Shown here: piece after piece, positions 12,125 to 21,108 of the stretch
Position numbering within the stretch: the first letter of the stretch is position 1
Layout: each line of letters opens with the position of its first letter
Assembly: GCA_000697335.1 (NCBI GenBank)
Contig: JNEM01015156.1
Coordinates: 1-29,853, forward strand
Direction of reading: 5' to 3'
DNA from: Conidiobolus incongruus B7586
Lineage: Eukaryota > Entomophthoromycota > Entomophthoromycetes > Entomophthorales > Conidiobolaceae
Length of the DNA stretch: 29,853 bases
Notes under the pieces: generated by a model
What the model was told of the DNA's origin: nothing
Seen by the model: the letters and a program-made list of their open reading frames with translations, nothing else
The model's database searches: none
Program-made: the position numbers and the translations under genes

Positions 12125-13447
12125 ATGCTTGCCAATAACTTGATCTTATTATTTTGTATACGGGTCTTAAGCGCTAGACCCCTTATTGGTAATTTTACTG
12201 ATTCTTCTCAATCCATCGGTAGTTTTCTTCATATTACTGATATTCACATTGATCAGAACTATATTCAAGGATCAGATCCTAAATCCTTATGTCACAGAAA
12301 GAGAAGATCTATCAATACAAAAGTTGGAAAATTTGGTGCTCAAGGAACTAAATGTGACTCTCCTATTGACCTGGTCAATGAAGTATACTCTCATTTAAAG
12401 AGTAACTATCAAGATATCAACTTTGTGATTGATACTGGAGATGTAGTTCGTCATGATCGTGATTCAAAAATACGCAGAAGCAAGAAGAATGTGTTGAATG
12501 ACCATCGACGCGCTGTCAAATACTATCAATCTACCTTTGATTTGAAAAAAATCAAAGTAATACCTACAATTGGTAATAATGACGAAATTGATCATAATCA
12601 GTCCAAAGAGAATTCACCATTATTCAAAGAGTTGACAAAGATCTGGAAACCTTATGGCTTGAACTTAGATAAAGATTTTTTACGTGGTGGATATTTCAAA
12701 GTAGAGGTTATTCCTAACAAATTGACTGTTTTAAGTTTGAATACACTTTTGTGGTGCAAGAATAATCGGCTTGCAAAAGATTGTAGCAAGAATAAGAGTG
12801 CTGGAAAAGCTCAATTGAATTGGCTTAAAAATCAGCTTAAAAAGCTTCGTGGTAAAGGTCAAAAAGCTTATTTGATGGGTCACGTAGGGCCTAGATCTAA
12901 AAAAGATAAAATACAGTATTTGAAGAATTGTAATAATGTTTTTTCTGAGTTGGTTGGAGCTTATTCTGATATCATTCTAGGCCAATTTTATGGTCATTCT
13001 AATTTGGATGCTTTAACTGTTATTTCAAAGAAAAAATCATTGTTAAATGAATATAAAATGACCTTCATAAATGATAATTATGCCATAGAAAGTGATGATT
13101 TAACACCTGTTGGAGTAATTACTTCAGGACCTAGTATCATCCCTCTGTTCAACCCATCTCTTCGTCTTTACACCTTCTCTACAGAAAGTCAAAAATCAAT
13201 TCCAGCTGGAACTCTCTTAGACTATTCACAATATTATGCTGACTTGAAACAAGCTAACCAACAAGGGAAGTTAACATGGAAATTAGAATACAACACCAAG
13301 AAAGACTATCAGTTAGAAAATTTAAGCATCTCACAATGGACAGACTTTTTGAAGAGATTGAGAAAGAATAAGAATGGTGTGTTTGATAAATACAAGTATT
13401 TTATGACTGTTAGTACTGGCATTGATATTGAAGATGATGAAAATTAA
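12125..13447 (+). CDS. PPN1: Endopolyphosphatase-like metallophosphoesterase, copy A
   Basis: A 440-aa intronless member of the PPN1 endopolyphosphatase family, which cleaves long inorganic polyphosphate internally in the fungal vacuole; the fold is shared with acid-sphingomyelinase-like phosphodiesterases. Residues 1-18 look like a cleavable signal peptide (LLFCIRVLSA) rather than the membrane anchor and long tails of yeast Ppn1, so the protein is probably lumenal or secreted. Metal-site motifs are intact: T-D-I-H-I-D (D39, H41), T-G-D-V-V-R-H-D (D106), G-N-N-D (150-153), M-G-H (H253) and Y-G-H-S-N-L-D (H291). Cysteines near 56, 77, 220 and 269 may form disulfides. Compared with B, its unique substitutions are mainly basic or neutral (Lys, Arg, Asn). 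The last 122 residues are identical to B. The substrate is inferred from family; a sphingomyelinase-like activity cannot be excluded. Confidence 0.9.
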   Translation: MLANNLILLFCIRVLSARPLIGNFTDSSQSIGSFLHITDIHIDQNYIQGSDPKSLCHRKRRSINTKVGKFGAQGTKCDSPIDLVNEVYSHLKSNYQDINFVIDTGDVVRHDRDSKIRRSKKNVLNDHRRAVKYYQSTFDLKKIKVIPTIGNNDEIDHNQSKENSPLFKELTKIWKPYGLNLDKDFLRGGYFKVEVIPNKLTVLSLNTLLWCKNNRLAKDCSKNKSAGKAQLNWLKNQLKKLRGKGQKAYLMGHVGPRSKKDKIQYLKNCNNVFSELVGAYSDIILGQFYGHSNLDALTVISKKKSLLNEYKMTFINDNYAIESDDLTPVGVITSGPSIIPLFNPSLRLYTFSTESQKSIPAGTLLDYSQYYADLKQANQQGKLTWKLEYNTKKDYQLENLSISQWTDFLKRLRKNKNGVFDKYKYFMTVSTGIDIEDDEN

Positions 13448-13765
13448 TTAATTAATTATTTTTAAAAATAAATAAATACTTTTTTTTATAAAAAATAATT
13501 TTATAAAATTTAATAATATAATTAATATAATTTTATTTTATTAATATATTTTAATAATTTTTTTAAAATTATATATAAAACAAGAAATAATATTCCAATT
13601 TTAATTTATATAAAATAAAAATTTTTGATAAATGAATATAAATATATTTAAATTATATTAATACATCAGTAATTTAATATACCAAGTACAATATTTGATT
13701 GTCACTATTTTATTTTAATCAATAATTAGATAACTAATAAATTAGTACAAAAATTTCATATAAAA

Positions 13766-13804
<39 letters not shown>

Positions 13805-14957
13805 TTTTTCAAATATTAAATTATTAAATAATTATCTTATTCTTAATATTAAATAGAAAAATTAAAATTTAAAAATATAATTTTCAACAAGTTTTTTATG
13901 CATTTAAATTTATTCATTCACTCAATCAGTTAATATACAATTAAAACTATGCAAAAGAATGCTTTATTAATTATCTTGTTTTTTATTATGATAATTTATT
14001 ACTAAAATTAAAAGAAAATTAATGGATAAATTTATGAAAATTAAATTTATTTTTTCCATTATATTCAATTAAAATTTTTAAATTTTTAAGTTGAAAATTT
14101 TCAATAATATTTATTTAAGGATATACGTTAATTTGGATAGATAGTTAATAATATGAATAAGTTTTTATATATGGTACAAATCAAATTATAAATTTAATAA
14201 ATTATTGTCAATGTATTCAACTTTAATTAAGTATGTATTTACTATATTATTATATTAATATTAAATATGATAAGACAGAGAAATGCTTATAATAAAGTTA
14301 TTTCAAAAAATATCCAAAATACTTGGCAAAGTATAGAAATGATGTTAATTATATACTAGGTTCGTGTATGTACATATCAATCTATCCTAAAGTATCAATA
14401 GCATGATGTATTTTCAACATGAATGGTTTTTTCTTAAATGTTTTCAATCTCTACTACTTTATCAATTTTGAAATCTAGTCTTATTGCTGGTTTTTTCTTC
14501 CAGTTTTATGAGAAAATTATCAAAATCAGATTATATCTTTGATTTTCAACTATATATCATGCAAGTGATTCAGTGTTAATAAGCTAAAGAGATAAAGCTC
14601 TTCATCTGCAATATTTTGATCAATTAATTAAGTTAATTTTTACACATTTATAATTTTTTTGGTTACAATGATTTCAATGATTTTTTATAGTTTTAATTTA
14701 ATTATGTTTGCTATTTATATATCATTTTTTATATATCATATATAGATGAATATTATAAATATCAATTCTATTTTTTATATATTAATTCAAATTATAATTC
14801 TTATAATATACTATATAATATTATGGATACTTTGGTTATTTTTTGAATTTAGATTTGAAAATTTAACATTTGATAAAATTAACTTTCATTATAATGATGT
14901 AAATCTATCTTTTGAATTATTCACATTTGAATCACATTTGTATGGATAATACTTAGG
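13448..14957. other. Spacer between copies A and B
   Basis: About 1.5 kb of AT-rich DNA. It contains a (TAA)12 run, listed separately. An open frame of 67 codons at 14746-14949 is nearly all Ile, Leu, Phe, Tyr and Asn codons as expected from A/T-only DNA, and I do not consider it a gene. I see no trace of a further endopolyphosphatase copy or of a mobile element. Confidence 0.55.
13768..13803. repeat. (TAA)12 microsatellite
   Basis: Twelve uninterrupted TAA units. Such trinucleotide runs are common in AT-rich genomes and often vary in length between strains. Confidence 0.9.
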
Positions 14958-15013
14958 TGAGTATAAATATGGGGTACATTCCCAACAATTGATGTCCTAT
15001 CTTGTATCCAACC
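14958..15013 (+). promoter_or_regulatory. Core promoter and 5' UTR of gene B
   Basis: TATAAATA at 14962-14969 lies 52 nt before the ATG at 15014, exactly as in gene A. The 56 bp are almost identical to those before A, while sequence further upstream is unrelated, which marks the duplication boundary. Confidence 0.7.
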
Positions 15014-16336
15014 ATGCATACCAATAACTTGATCTTTTTATTCTGTATTCAAGTCTTAAGCGCTGGACCCCTCATTGGTAATTTTACTGATTTTTCTGGA
15101 TCCATCGGTAGTTTTCTTCATATTACTGATATTCACATTGATGAAAACTATATTCAAGGATCAGACCCTGAAGCTTTATGCCACAGAGGAAGTAGTTCCA
15201 TCGATTCTAAAGTTGGAAAATTTGGTGCTCAAGGAACTAAATGTGACTCTCCTATTGACCTGGTCAATGAAGTATACTCTCATTTAAAGAGTAACTATCA
15301 GGATATCAACTTTGTGATCGATACTGGAGATGTAGTACGCCATGATCGTGATTCTGAAATGCCCCGAACCAAGAAGAATGTATTGGACGATCATCAGCGC
15401 GTTGTCAAATACTATCAATCTACCTTTAATCTGAACAAAATCAAAGTAATACCTACCATTGGTAACAATGACGAAATTGAGCACAATCAATCTGAAGCGA
15501 ATTCACCATTATTCAAAGAGTTGACAAAGATCTGGAAACCTTATGGCTTGAACTTAGATAAAGATTTTTTACGTGGTGGATATTTCAAAGTAGAGGTTAT
15601 TCCTAACAAATTGACTGTTTTAAGTTTGAACACACTTTTATGGTATAAAAAAAACGATCTTGTAAAGGACTGTGACAAGAATAAGAGTGCTGGAAAAGCT
15701 CAATTGGAATGGCTTGAAGATCAGCTCAAGACACTTCGTAGTAGAGGCCAAAAAGCTTATTTGATGGGTCACATAGGACCTAGATCCAAAAAGGGTAAGA
15801 AGCAGTATTTAAAGGATTGCAATTCTGAGTTTGCTGAATTGGTTGGATCTTATTCTGATGTCATTTCGGGTCAATTTTATGGTCATTCTAACTTGGATTC
15901 TTTAACTGTTATTTCAAAGAAAGATTCCATATTCGACGAATTCAAAATGACCTTTATCAATGATGACTATGCCATAGAAAGTGATGATTTAACACCTGTT
16001 GGAGTAATTACTTCAGGACCTAGTATCATCCCTCTGTTCAACCCATCTCTTCGTCTTTACACCTTCTCTACAGAAAGTCAAAAATCAATTCCAGCTGGAA
16101 CTCTCTTAGACTATTCACAATATTATGCTGACTTGAAACAAGCTAACCAACAAGGGAAGTTAACATGGAAATTAGAATACAACACCAAGAAAGACTATCA
16201 GTTAGAAAATTTAAGCATCTCTCAATGGACAGACTTTTTGAAGAGATTGAGAAAGAATAAGAATGGTGTGTTTGATAAATACAAGTATTTTATGACTGTT
16301 AGTACTGGCATTGATATTGAAGATGATGAAAATTGA
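15014..16336 (+). CDS. PPN1: Endopolyphosphatase-like metallophosphoesterase, copy B
   Basis: A 440-aa paralogue of copy A, offset by exactly 2889 bp with no net insertion or deletion. The frame stays open a few codons further upstream, but the first ATG is at 15014 and matches the start of A. It has a signal-peptide-like start (MHTNNLIFLFCIQVLSA) and keeps all metal-site motifs: T-D-I-H-I-D, T-G-D-V-V-R-H-D, G-N-N-D, M-G-H-I-G-P and Y-G-H-S-N-L-D. About a quarter of residues differ from A in the block between roughly residues 206 and 318, whereas the C-terminal 122 residues are identical. Its unique substitutions are often acidic (for example D-P-E-A-L against D-P-K-S-L, and L-E-W-L-E-D against L-N-W-L-K-N). 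The likely role is polyphosphate cleavage in the vacuole or outside the cell, by family. It ends with TGA where A has TAA. Confidence 0.9.
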   Translation: MHTNNLIFLFCIQVLSAGPLIGNFTDFSGSIGSFLHITDIHIDENYIQGSDPEALCHRGSSSIDSKVGKFGAQGTKCDSPIDLVNEVYSHLKSNYQDINFVIDTGDVVRHDRDSEMPRTKKNVLDDHQRVVKYYQSTFNLNKIKVIPTIGNNDEIEHNQSEANSPLFKELTKIWKPYGLNLDKDFLRGGYFKVEVIPNKLTVLSLNTLLWYKKNDLVKDCDKNKSAGKAQLEWLEDQLKTLRSRGQKAYLMGHIGPRSKKGKKQYLKDCNSEFAELVGSYSDVISGQFYGHSNLDSLTVISKKDSIFDEFKMTFINDDYAIESDDLTPVGVITSGPSIIPLFNPSLRLYTFSTESQKSIPAGTLLDYSQYYADLKQANQQGKLTWKLEYNTKKDYQLENLSISQWTDFLKRLRKNKNGVFDKYKYFMTVSTGIDIEDDEN

Positions 16337-16407
16337 TTATTAATACTTTATAAATAAATTATTCTATACTGTATGTGTATATACTTTATCAAAATTTAGC
16401 TTTAGTA

Positions 16408-17627
16408 TCATTTAAATGTGAATTTAACGGTAAAGTAATTTTGATATATATCATATACTCCATTGATGCTGTTATACAACTCGGATAAAAATTTCTTCCA
16501 TTCGTTTATTGATGATTTTTTTGTACTGGGACTTGGTAGTATACTTAAGTTTACCCTTTTTATTTGCATCAAGCAAGTTGGCATAATACTGATCATATGA
16601 AATTTGAGTTCTTCTAGGTAATTGACTCTTGGGATCTGTTTCATAAGTAAAAATTCTAACAGAGGGATTATAAACTGGGATTATACTTGGAGTCGTAATA
16701 GTGACAGATACAAGGTTGAGCTCTTTCCTTCTCTTATTGATTCTATCCATCCCAATTAATGCAGATTCATACTTATTTGTATCTTGATGCTTACCAATAA
16801 TGGTTGAACAATCTAGTTTAGTATGGTCTTAATATTGTCTTAATATTATATTTGAACATTTAGTGATAAGGTTATAAATAATTCAGGATATTTATTGTTA
16901 TAAGATAGTTTCCCATACTTGATTCTGAGTTCAATGTAAATGATTATCAATGCTCTACTTTTTGTTTTTCTTAATAATTGGAAATGATGGTTTAACTATT
17001 TGTATAGACCAAATGTCAAACCATTTTTATCGGTACAATTGTTGACCAACCTGTTCCTATTAAACCATAACACTGTATTTAAATTGAATCCTTGTAGTTT
17101 TATTTGGAATGGTATAAAATGCTCCATATTTCAAAAAGTCCTGAGCCATGTTCAATTTGTAGGGTTTCCATTTACTAGTCAATTTTTTGTAGAGTAAGGT
17201 TTTGTTATTGCTTTGATTATGATGCAATTCGTCGTTATTTCCAATATTTGGAATAATATTAATTCTATTTAAAGTGAGTTTATAATATTTTACCATTAAA
17301 ATATGATTGTCTAATACATTCTTACAAATTCGAGATTGCTGTAGATCGCGATCGTGATCGTGTCTAACTACATCTCCAATATCAATGATGAAATCAATCT
17401 TGGTACTTTAATGACGTTTTAATTAGCTAAATATTGCTTTAACGAGCTCAGGAGGAGCGTCACATAGCAAGCCTTGGGAGTCAAATTTACCAATACTTAA
17501 ATCCGCCATCCTTCATCTTTGATGGTATATAATTTCCAATTTTGATCCTTGGAGATAATTGGAATCGATACGAATATCAGTCATATGTAAGAATTTCGCT
17601 TTTAGCGTCGGCTGAGAGTAAGAGCAT
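16408..17627 (-). pseudogene. Decayed endopolyphosphatase-like gene, copy C
   Basis: A full-length but broken relative of copy D on the same strand. Recognisable pieces, in order from the 5' end at 17627, are a signal-like MLLLSADAK; HMTDIRIDSNYLQGS; GDVVRHDHDRD; IIPNIGNNDELHHNQS; WKPYKLNMAQDFLKYGAFYT; TVLWFNRNRLVNNC; a KYESALIGM-like stretch; and IIPVYNPSVRIFTYETD; it ends with a match to the D C-terminus. These pieces lie in different frames and are interrupted by stops. There is a frameshift between the signal peptide and the first motif, in-frame stops around 17400-17450, and further frame changes around 16750-17060. The first metal-site histidine has become arginine (TDIRID), and the M-G-H motif is not recognisable. 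It is closer to D than to A or B. TATAAATA remains upstream at 17728-17735. Confidence 0.9.
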
Positions 17628-18655
17628 GATGGGAATAACGAATTGAATAAAAAATTTAAATGCTTGAATATTAAAATAATAAGGGAAATTATATAAATAA
17701 TCTATCTAGTTGGGTAAGATGACTGCTTATTTATAATGATTTTTTCGTGGTTATTTCACATTTATTGAATGGTTCATTCAATTGTCAACTTGGCTATTGA
17801 TTGTAGAATCAAGACCCAAACATTCCAATTATACATTTATCATCTAATCCTGTGTTTTGTTCATGCTTAGAATAAATCCATTTGTTAAAAAATTATGGAA
17901 TTTTTATGTAGTGTAAGGGTAAAACATTGTTTCCAATTGCGGAATGCTTGTACAAGTCTTCTAATTTGTTAAACATGTGAAAAATATTAAATTTATTTGG
18001 AAACAATCACAAATAATGATAATTCATAAGTGTTATATAGTAACTTTAGTAACAAATACATCAAATAAATTTTTATATGACAATTATATCGAATTTTTTA
18101 TTATATCATATAAAAAAATTTATAATCTTAAAATAATTGCAATATTAACAATGCTAGATTGATTTCTAATATTTATGTATACACCGCATATTAAATGGGA
18201 CATATTATTTTAATATTATTGAAATTATTGAATGAAATTTTGCTATTAATTAGAATTGAAATTTTATAAATTAGAAATTACAAGTACTAAACAATTTATA
18301 TATTAAATATATTGAGGATTTAATGCAGAATAATTATATTTATTTAATAATTATATTTTACTAATTAATCAACTTTTACAATAATTGATTCAAACATGAA
18401 TAATATAAATATAATTTATTGAGGAATTTTCAAAATAAACATTTAACATATTACAATTATATTATTATATAGGTATTACATAGATAAGAAACAATCGTTT
18501 ATATAATATTAATAAATTTTTAGAATTTTTAAATTTATATTTAATATCAGAAGAAAATAATTAATAAATTAAATTGCTTAAATATGCTATAGTATTAATG
18601 ATTGCTTATACTAGTTCTAGAAGTATTAAATAAATAAATAAATATAGTTTATTAT
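17628..18655. other. Spacer between copies C and D
   Basis: AT-rich DNA holding the remains of the copy C promoter (TATAAATA on the minus strand at 17728-17735) and the 3' end of copy D. No gene is visible. A 61-codon open frame at 17977-18162 has the composition of chance AT-rich DNA. Confidence 0.55.
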
Positions 18656-20011
18656 TTAATTATCTTCAACAATATCTAAATTTGAATGAATTGTAACATA
18701 ATCCTTATAAATATCAAACAATCCATTGGTATTATTGTATAGCTTGGGTAAAAATTCCTTCCATTCGTCAATCGTCAAGCTATTTAACTTATACTGAGAC
18801 TTAGTATTGTATTCGAGTTCCCACTTGATATTACCGTTTTCGTTAGCTTGGAGTACATTGGTATAGTATTGATCATAAGAGATTGGTGTACCGAGAGGTA
18901 ATTTGCTCCTTGGATTAGTTTCATAAGTAAAAATTCTAATGGAGGGATTGTAGACTGGGATAATACTTGGACCAGTAGTAATTACAGATACAGGTTCTAG
19001 TTCCTTAATCTTCTTACTGATACCACCACGACCAATCAAGGCAGATTCATACTTATTAGAAGTCAAATTCTTACCAATAATTGTTAAAGAATCTAAATTA
19101 ATATGACCAAAGTATTGTCCTAAAATGGTTTCAGAGTAGTTGGCAACGAGGTCATGGTATAAATCGGCACATTTTTCATTATAAGTTAAGGTGCCAGACT
19201 TGGATCTAGGACCAATATGACCCATTAACATAGCTTTCGCGCCGGTTTGGTTCAATTGATTTAAATGACCTTTCAACCAGTTTAATTGGCCTAATCCCAA
19301 TCCTTCTTTATCACTACAGTCCTTGACTAGTTTGTTCTTATTGAACCACAACAAAGTGTTTAAACTAAACACTCGTAATTTATTAGGAATGACATCGGTG
19401 TAAAATGCACCAAATTTCAAAAAGTCTTGAGTCAAGTTTAAGTTATATGGCTTCCAAATTTGCGTTAATTCTTTATACAACAAAGTCTCATTATTGCTTA
19501 AGTTATGGCGAAATTCATCATTATTTCCGATAGTTGGAATAACTTGTACTTGTCTCAAGTCGAAGGTGTTATTATAGTACTGCACCATTCGAATATGATC
19601 GTCGAGCACATTTTTGACTGTTCGGAATTGTTTCAAGTCTCGATCATGTCTCACTACATCTCCAGTATCGATGACGAAATCAATATCAGAAAAATTACAT
19701 TTTAATTCGTCAAATACAGCTTCAGCGAGCTCAGTGGGAGTGTCACATTGGGATCCTTGGGCCCCGAATTTACCAACTTTAGCATTAGTTGAATTGCTCT
19801 TTCGATGGCATAAGCTCTCCAGTGTCGAGCCTTGGATATAGTTGGGATCGATATGAATGTCAGTCATATGCAAGAATTTACCAGACATTTGCATGTGAGA
19901 ATAGTTGGGATGATTGTGAATATCTGCGGTAGGTAACATTTTGTTACCCTTTTCGATATGAGCATTACAATATGCTAAAAGTAAAGAAATTAAACGTAAA
20001 CTTTTCATCAT
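18656..20011 (-). CDS. PPN1: Endopolyphosphatase-like metallophosphoesterase, copy D
   Basis: A 451-aa intronless member of the same family as A and B, clearly more diverged from them. The frame extends further upstream without an ATG, so I chose the Met pair at 20011/20008. This gives a good signal peptide (MMKSLRLISLLLAYCNA), and TATAAATA lies 61 nt upstream. Metal-site motifs are intact: T-D-I-H-I-D (D51, H53), T-G-D-V-V-R-H-D, G-N-N-D, M-G-H-I-G-P and F-G-H-I-N-L-D. Between signal peptide and catalytic domain it has an extra segment with D-I-H-N-H-P-N-Y (30-37), resembling the true D-I-H-I-D-P-N-Y (51-58). Many N-x-S/T sites (for example NNT, NLS, NFS, NLT) suggest glycosylation in the secretory path. 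It probably cleaves polyphosphate, by family; the exact substrate is not shown by sequence. Confidence 0.9.
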   Translation of the reverse strand: MMKSLRLISLLLAYCNAHIEKGNKMLPTADIHNHPNYSHMQMSGKFLHMTDIHIDPNYIQGSTLESLCHRKSNSTNAKVGKFGAQGSQCDTPTELAEAVFDELKCNFSDIDFVIDTGDVVRHDRDLKQFRTVKNVLDDHIRMVQYYNNTFDLRQVQVIPTIGNNDEFRHNLSNNETLLYKELTQIWKPYNLNLTQDFLKFGAFYTDVIPNKLRVFSLNTLLWFNKNKLVKDCSDKEGLGLGQLNWLKGHLNQLNQTGAKAMLMGHIGPRSKSGTLTYNEKCADLYHDLVANYSETILGQYFGHINLDSLTIIGKNLTSNKYESALIGRGGISKKIKELEPVSVITTGPSIIPVYNPSIRIFTYETNPRSKLPLGTPISYDQYYTNVLQANENGNIKWELEYNTKSQYKLNSLTIDEWKEFLPKLYNNTNGLFDIYKDYVTIHSNLDIVEDN

Positions 20012-20064
20012 GAAAAATATAAGGATAATAAAACTGTCTTTGATACTGGAATGAATTGAATTCT

Positions 20065-20072
20065 TATTTATA
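20065..20072 (-). promoter_or_regulatory. TATA box of gene D
   Basis: TATAAATA on the minus strand lies 61 nt before the chosen ATG at 20011. The same octamer is found at 52 nt before A and B and upstream of pseudogene C, which supports it as the core promoter of this family. Confidence 0.6.
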
Positions 20073-20567
20073 TTCACTATTTGTACTTTTATTTCTCATT
20101 TGATAAATATTTAATTATACTTTGAGCAAGCTTAATTTATGAATAATTAAAATCAAATCAATTCCTACCTTTTAAGGATGTTTTTAAATTTTAGAATCGT
20201 ATTCGTAGTTCTCAAATTATTTACAAATACACAAATCTGTAAATCAAGTTCTAATGGATCTTGATATTTATTATGTAAAATTTATATAATTTAAAAATTA
20301 ATAAAAATAATTGGTTATATTGTTATTTTGACGATATGATCTCAATTAATTTCAATTATTTTAGCCTGAATAATAAATTACACCAATTAGGATCCAATAG
20401 TAACACACGATATAACTATCAAATGAAAAAAAATTTCTCATTATTGAAAGAATATCGCAATTTCTTAAAAAGGAGAATATTCGAAATTGAAATAATATAA
20501 AAGAAACGAATATTAATTTGAATCATTAAAAATGTATAAAGTTGTTTTTAAAATTGATAAAATTAAA
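20073..20567. other. Spacer between copy D and tRNA-Pro
   Basis: AT-rich intergenic DNA with no visible gene. It holds the upstream region of copy D and, at its right end, the terminator of the tRNA gene. Confidence 0.6.
20559..20562 (-). terminator. Pol III terminator of tRNA-Pro
   Basis: A run of four T on the minus strand begins 6 nt after the 3' end of the tRNA, as expected for RNA polymerase III termination. A weaker TTT lies immediately after the tRNA. Confidence 0.6.
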
Positions 20568-20639
20568 GGGCTCGACTGGGAATCGAACCCAGGACCTCTC
20601 CCACCCTAAGGGAGAATTATACCACTAAACCATCGAGCC
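20568..20639 (-). tRNA. tRNA-Pro (AGG)
   Basis: A 72-nt cloverleaf with no intron. The acceptor stem is GGCTCGA with TCGAGCC and discriminator C. The anticodon stem CTCCC/GGGAG carries loop TTAGGGT, giving anticodon AGG, which reads CCU and, after A-to-I editing, CCC. The internal promoter is intact: the A-box region TGGTTTAGTGG and the B box GGTTCGATTCC. Sequence and discriminator match eukaryotic nuclear tRNA-Pro. The 3' CCA is not encoded. Confidence 0.97.
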
Positions 20640-21108
20640 ATAAAATTCGCTAATATTCCAATTTTTTGTACTAATTCTTAATTCCAAAATAATTTGATAA
20701 TTTTGTTTGTTTTTTCTGATATCAGTAATTAGAAATATTTGGTAATAATTATACAATTATACATATTTATTCAAATTTTTATAATATTTATAAATTCATA
20801 TTTTAACTTATTTATTAACTAGCACATTCAATCTTACATTTTCAATTTTTATCCTTACATTATATCTAGTCTAGTTCTGAATTTTAATTAAAAAATTTTC
20901 AATTTGATATTAATTTATTTGTTAATAGATTATAATTTGTTATCATAAAATATAATTACTAGTAATATTTATAATATTGTAAAGACCAATAGTTTTTCAT
21001 AGTTAAAAAATTAAATCATCAATGTTCAATTCTAGTTAATATATTATTTAAAAAGTATTATGGATCAATCTTGTAATTATGTATTAATAATGTATATTAC
21101 TTTTATTA
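20640..21108. other. Spacer between tRNA-Pro and POM152
   Basis: AT-rich DNA with the presumed 3' UTR of POM152. No gene is visible. Confidence 0.6.

Noticed and set aside
12186-12398. Alternative-frame open frames inside copies A and B
   Set aside because: The same shadow frame appears in both copies simply because the DNA is duplicated. The main frames carry all catalytic motifs.
14746-14949. A 67-codon plus-strand open frame between copies A and B
   Set aside because: Its amino acids (Ile, Leu, Tyr, Phe, Asn) are what A/T-only DNA gives by chance, and it ends just before the duplicated promoter of B.
13448-14957. A transposon bringing about the A/B duplication
   Set aside because: No terminal inverted repeats or flanking duplications were seen at the edges of the duplicated units. 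Unequal crossing-over or another mechanism is equally possible.
17000-17197. Plus-strand open frame across the copy C region
   Set aside because: It is antisense to the clear endopolyphosphatase homology of pseudogene C and has no family match.
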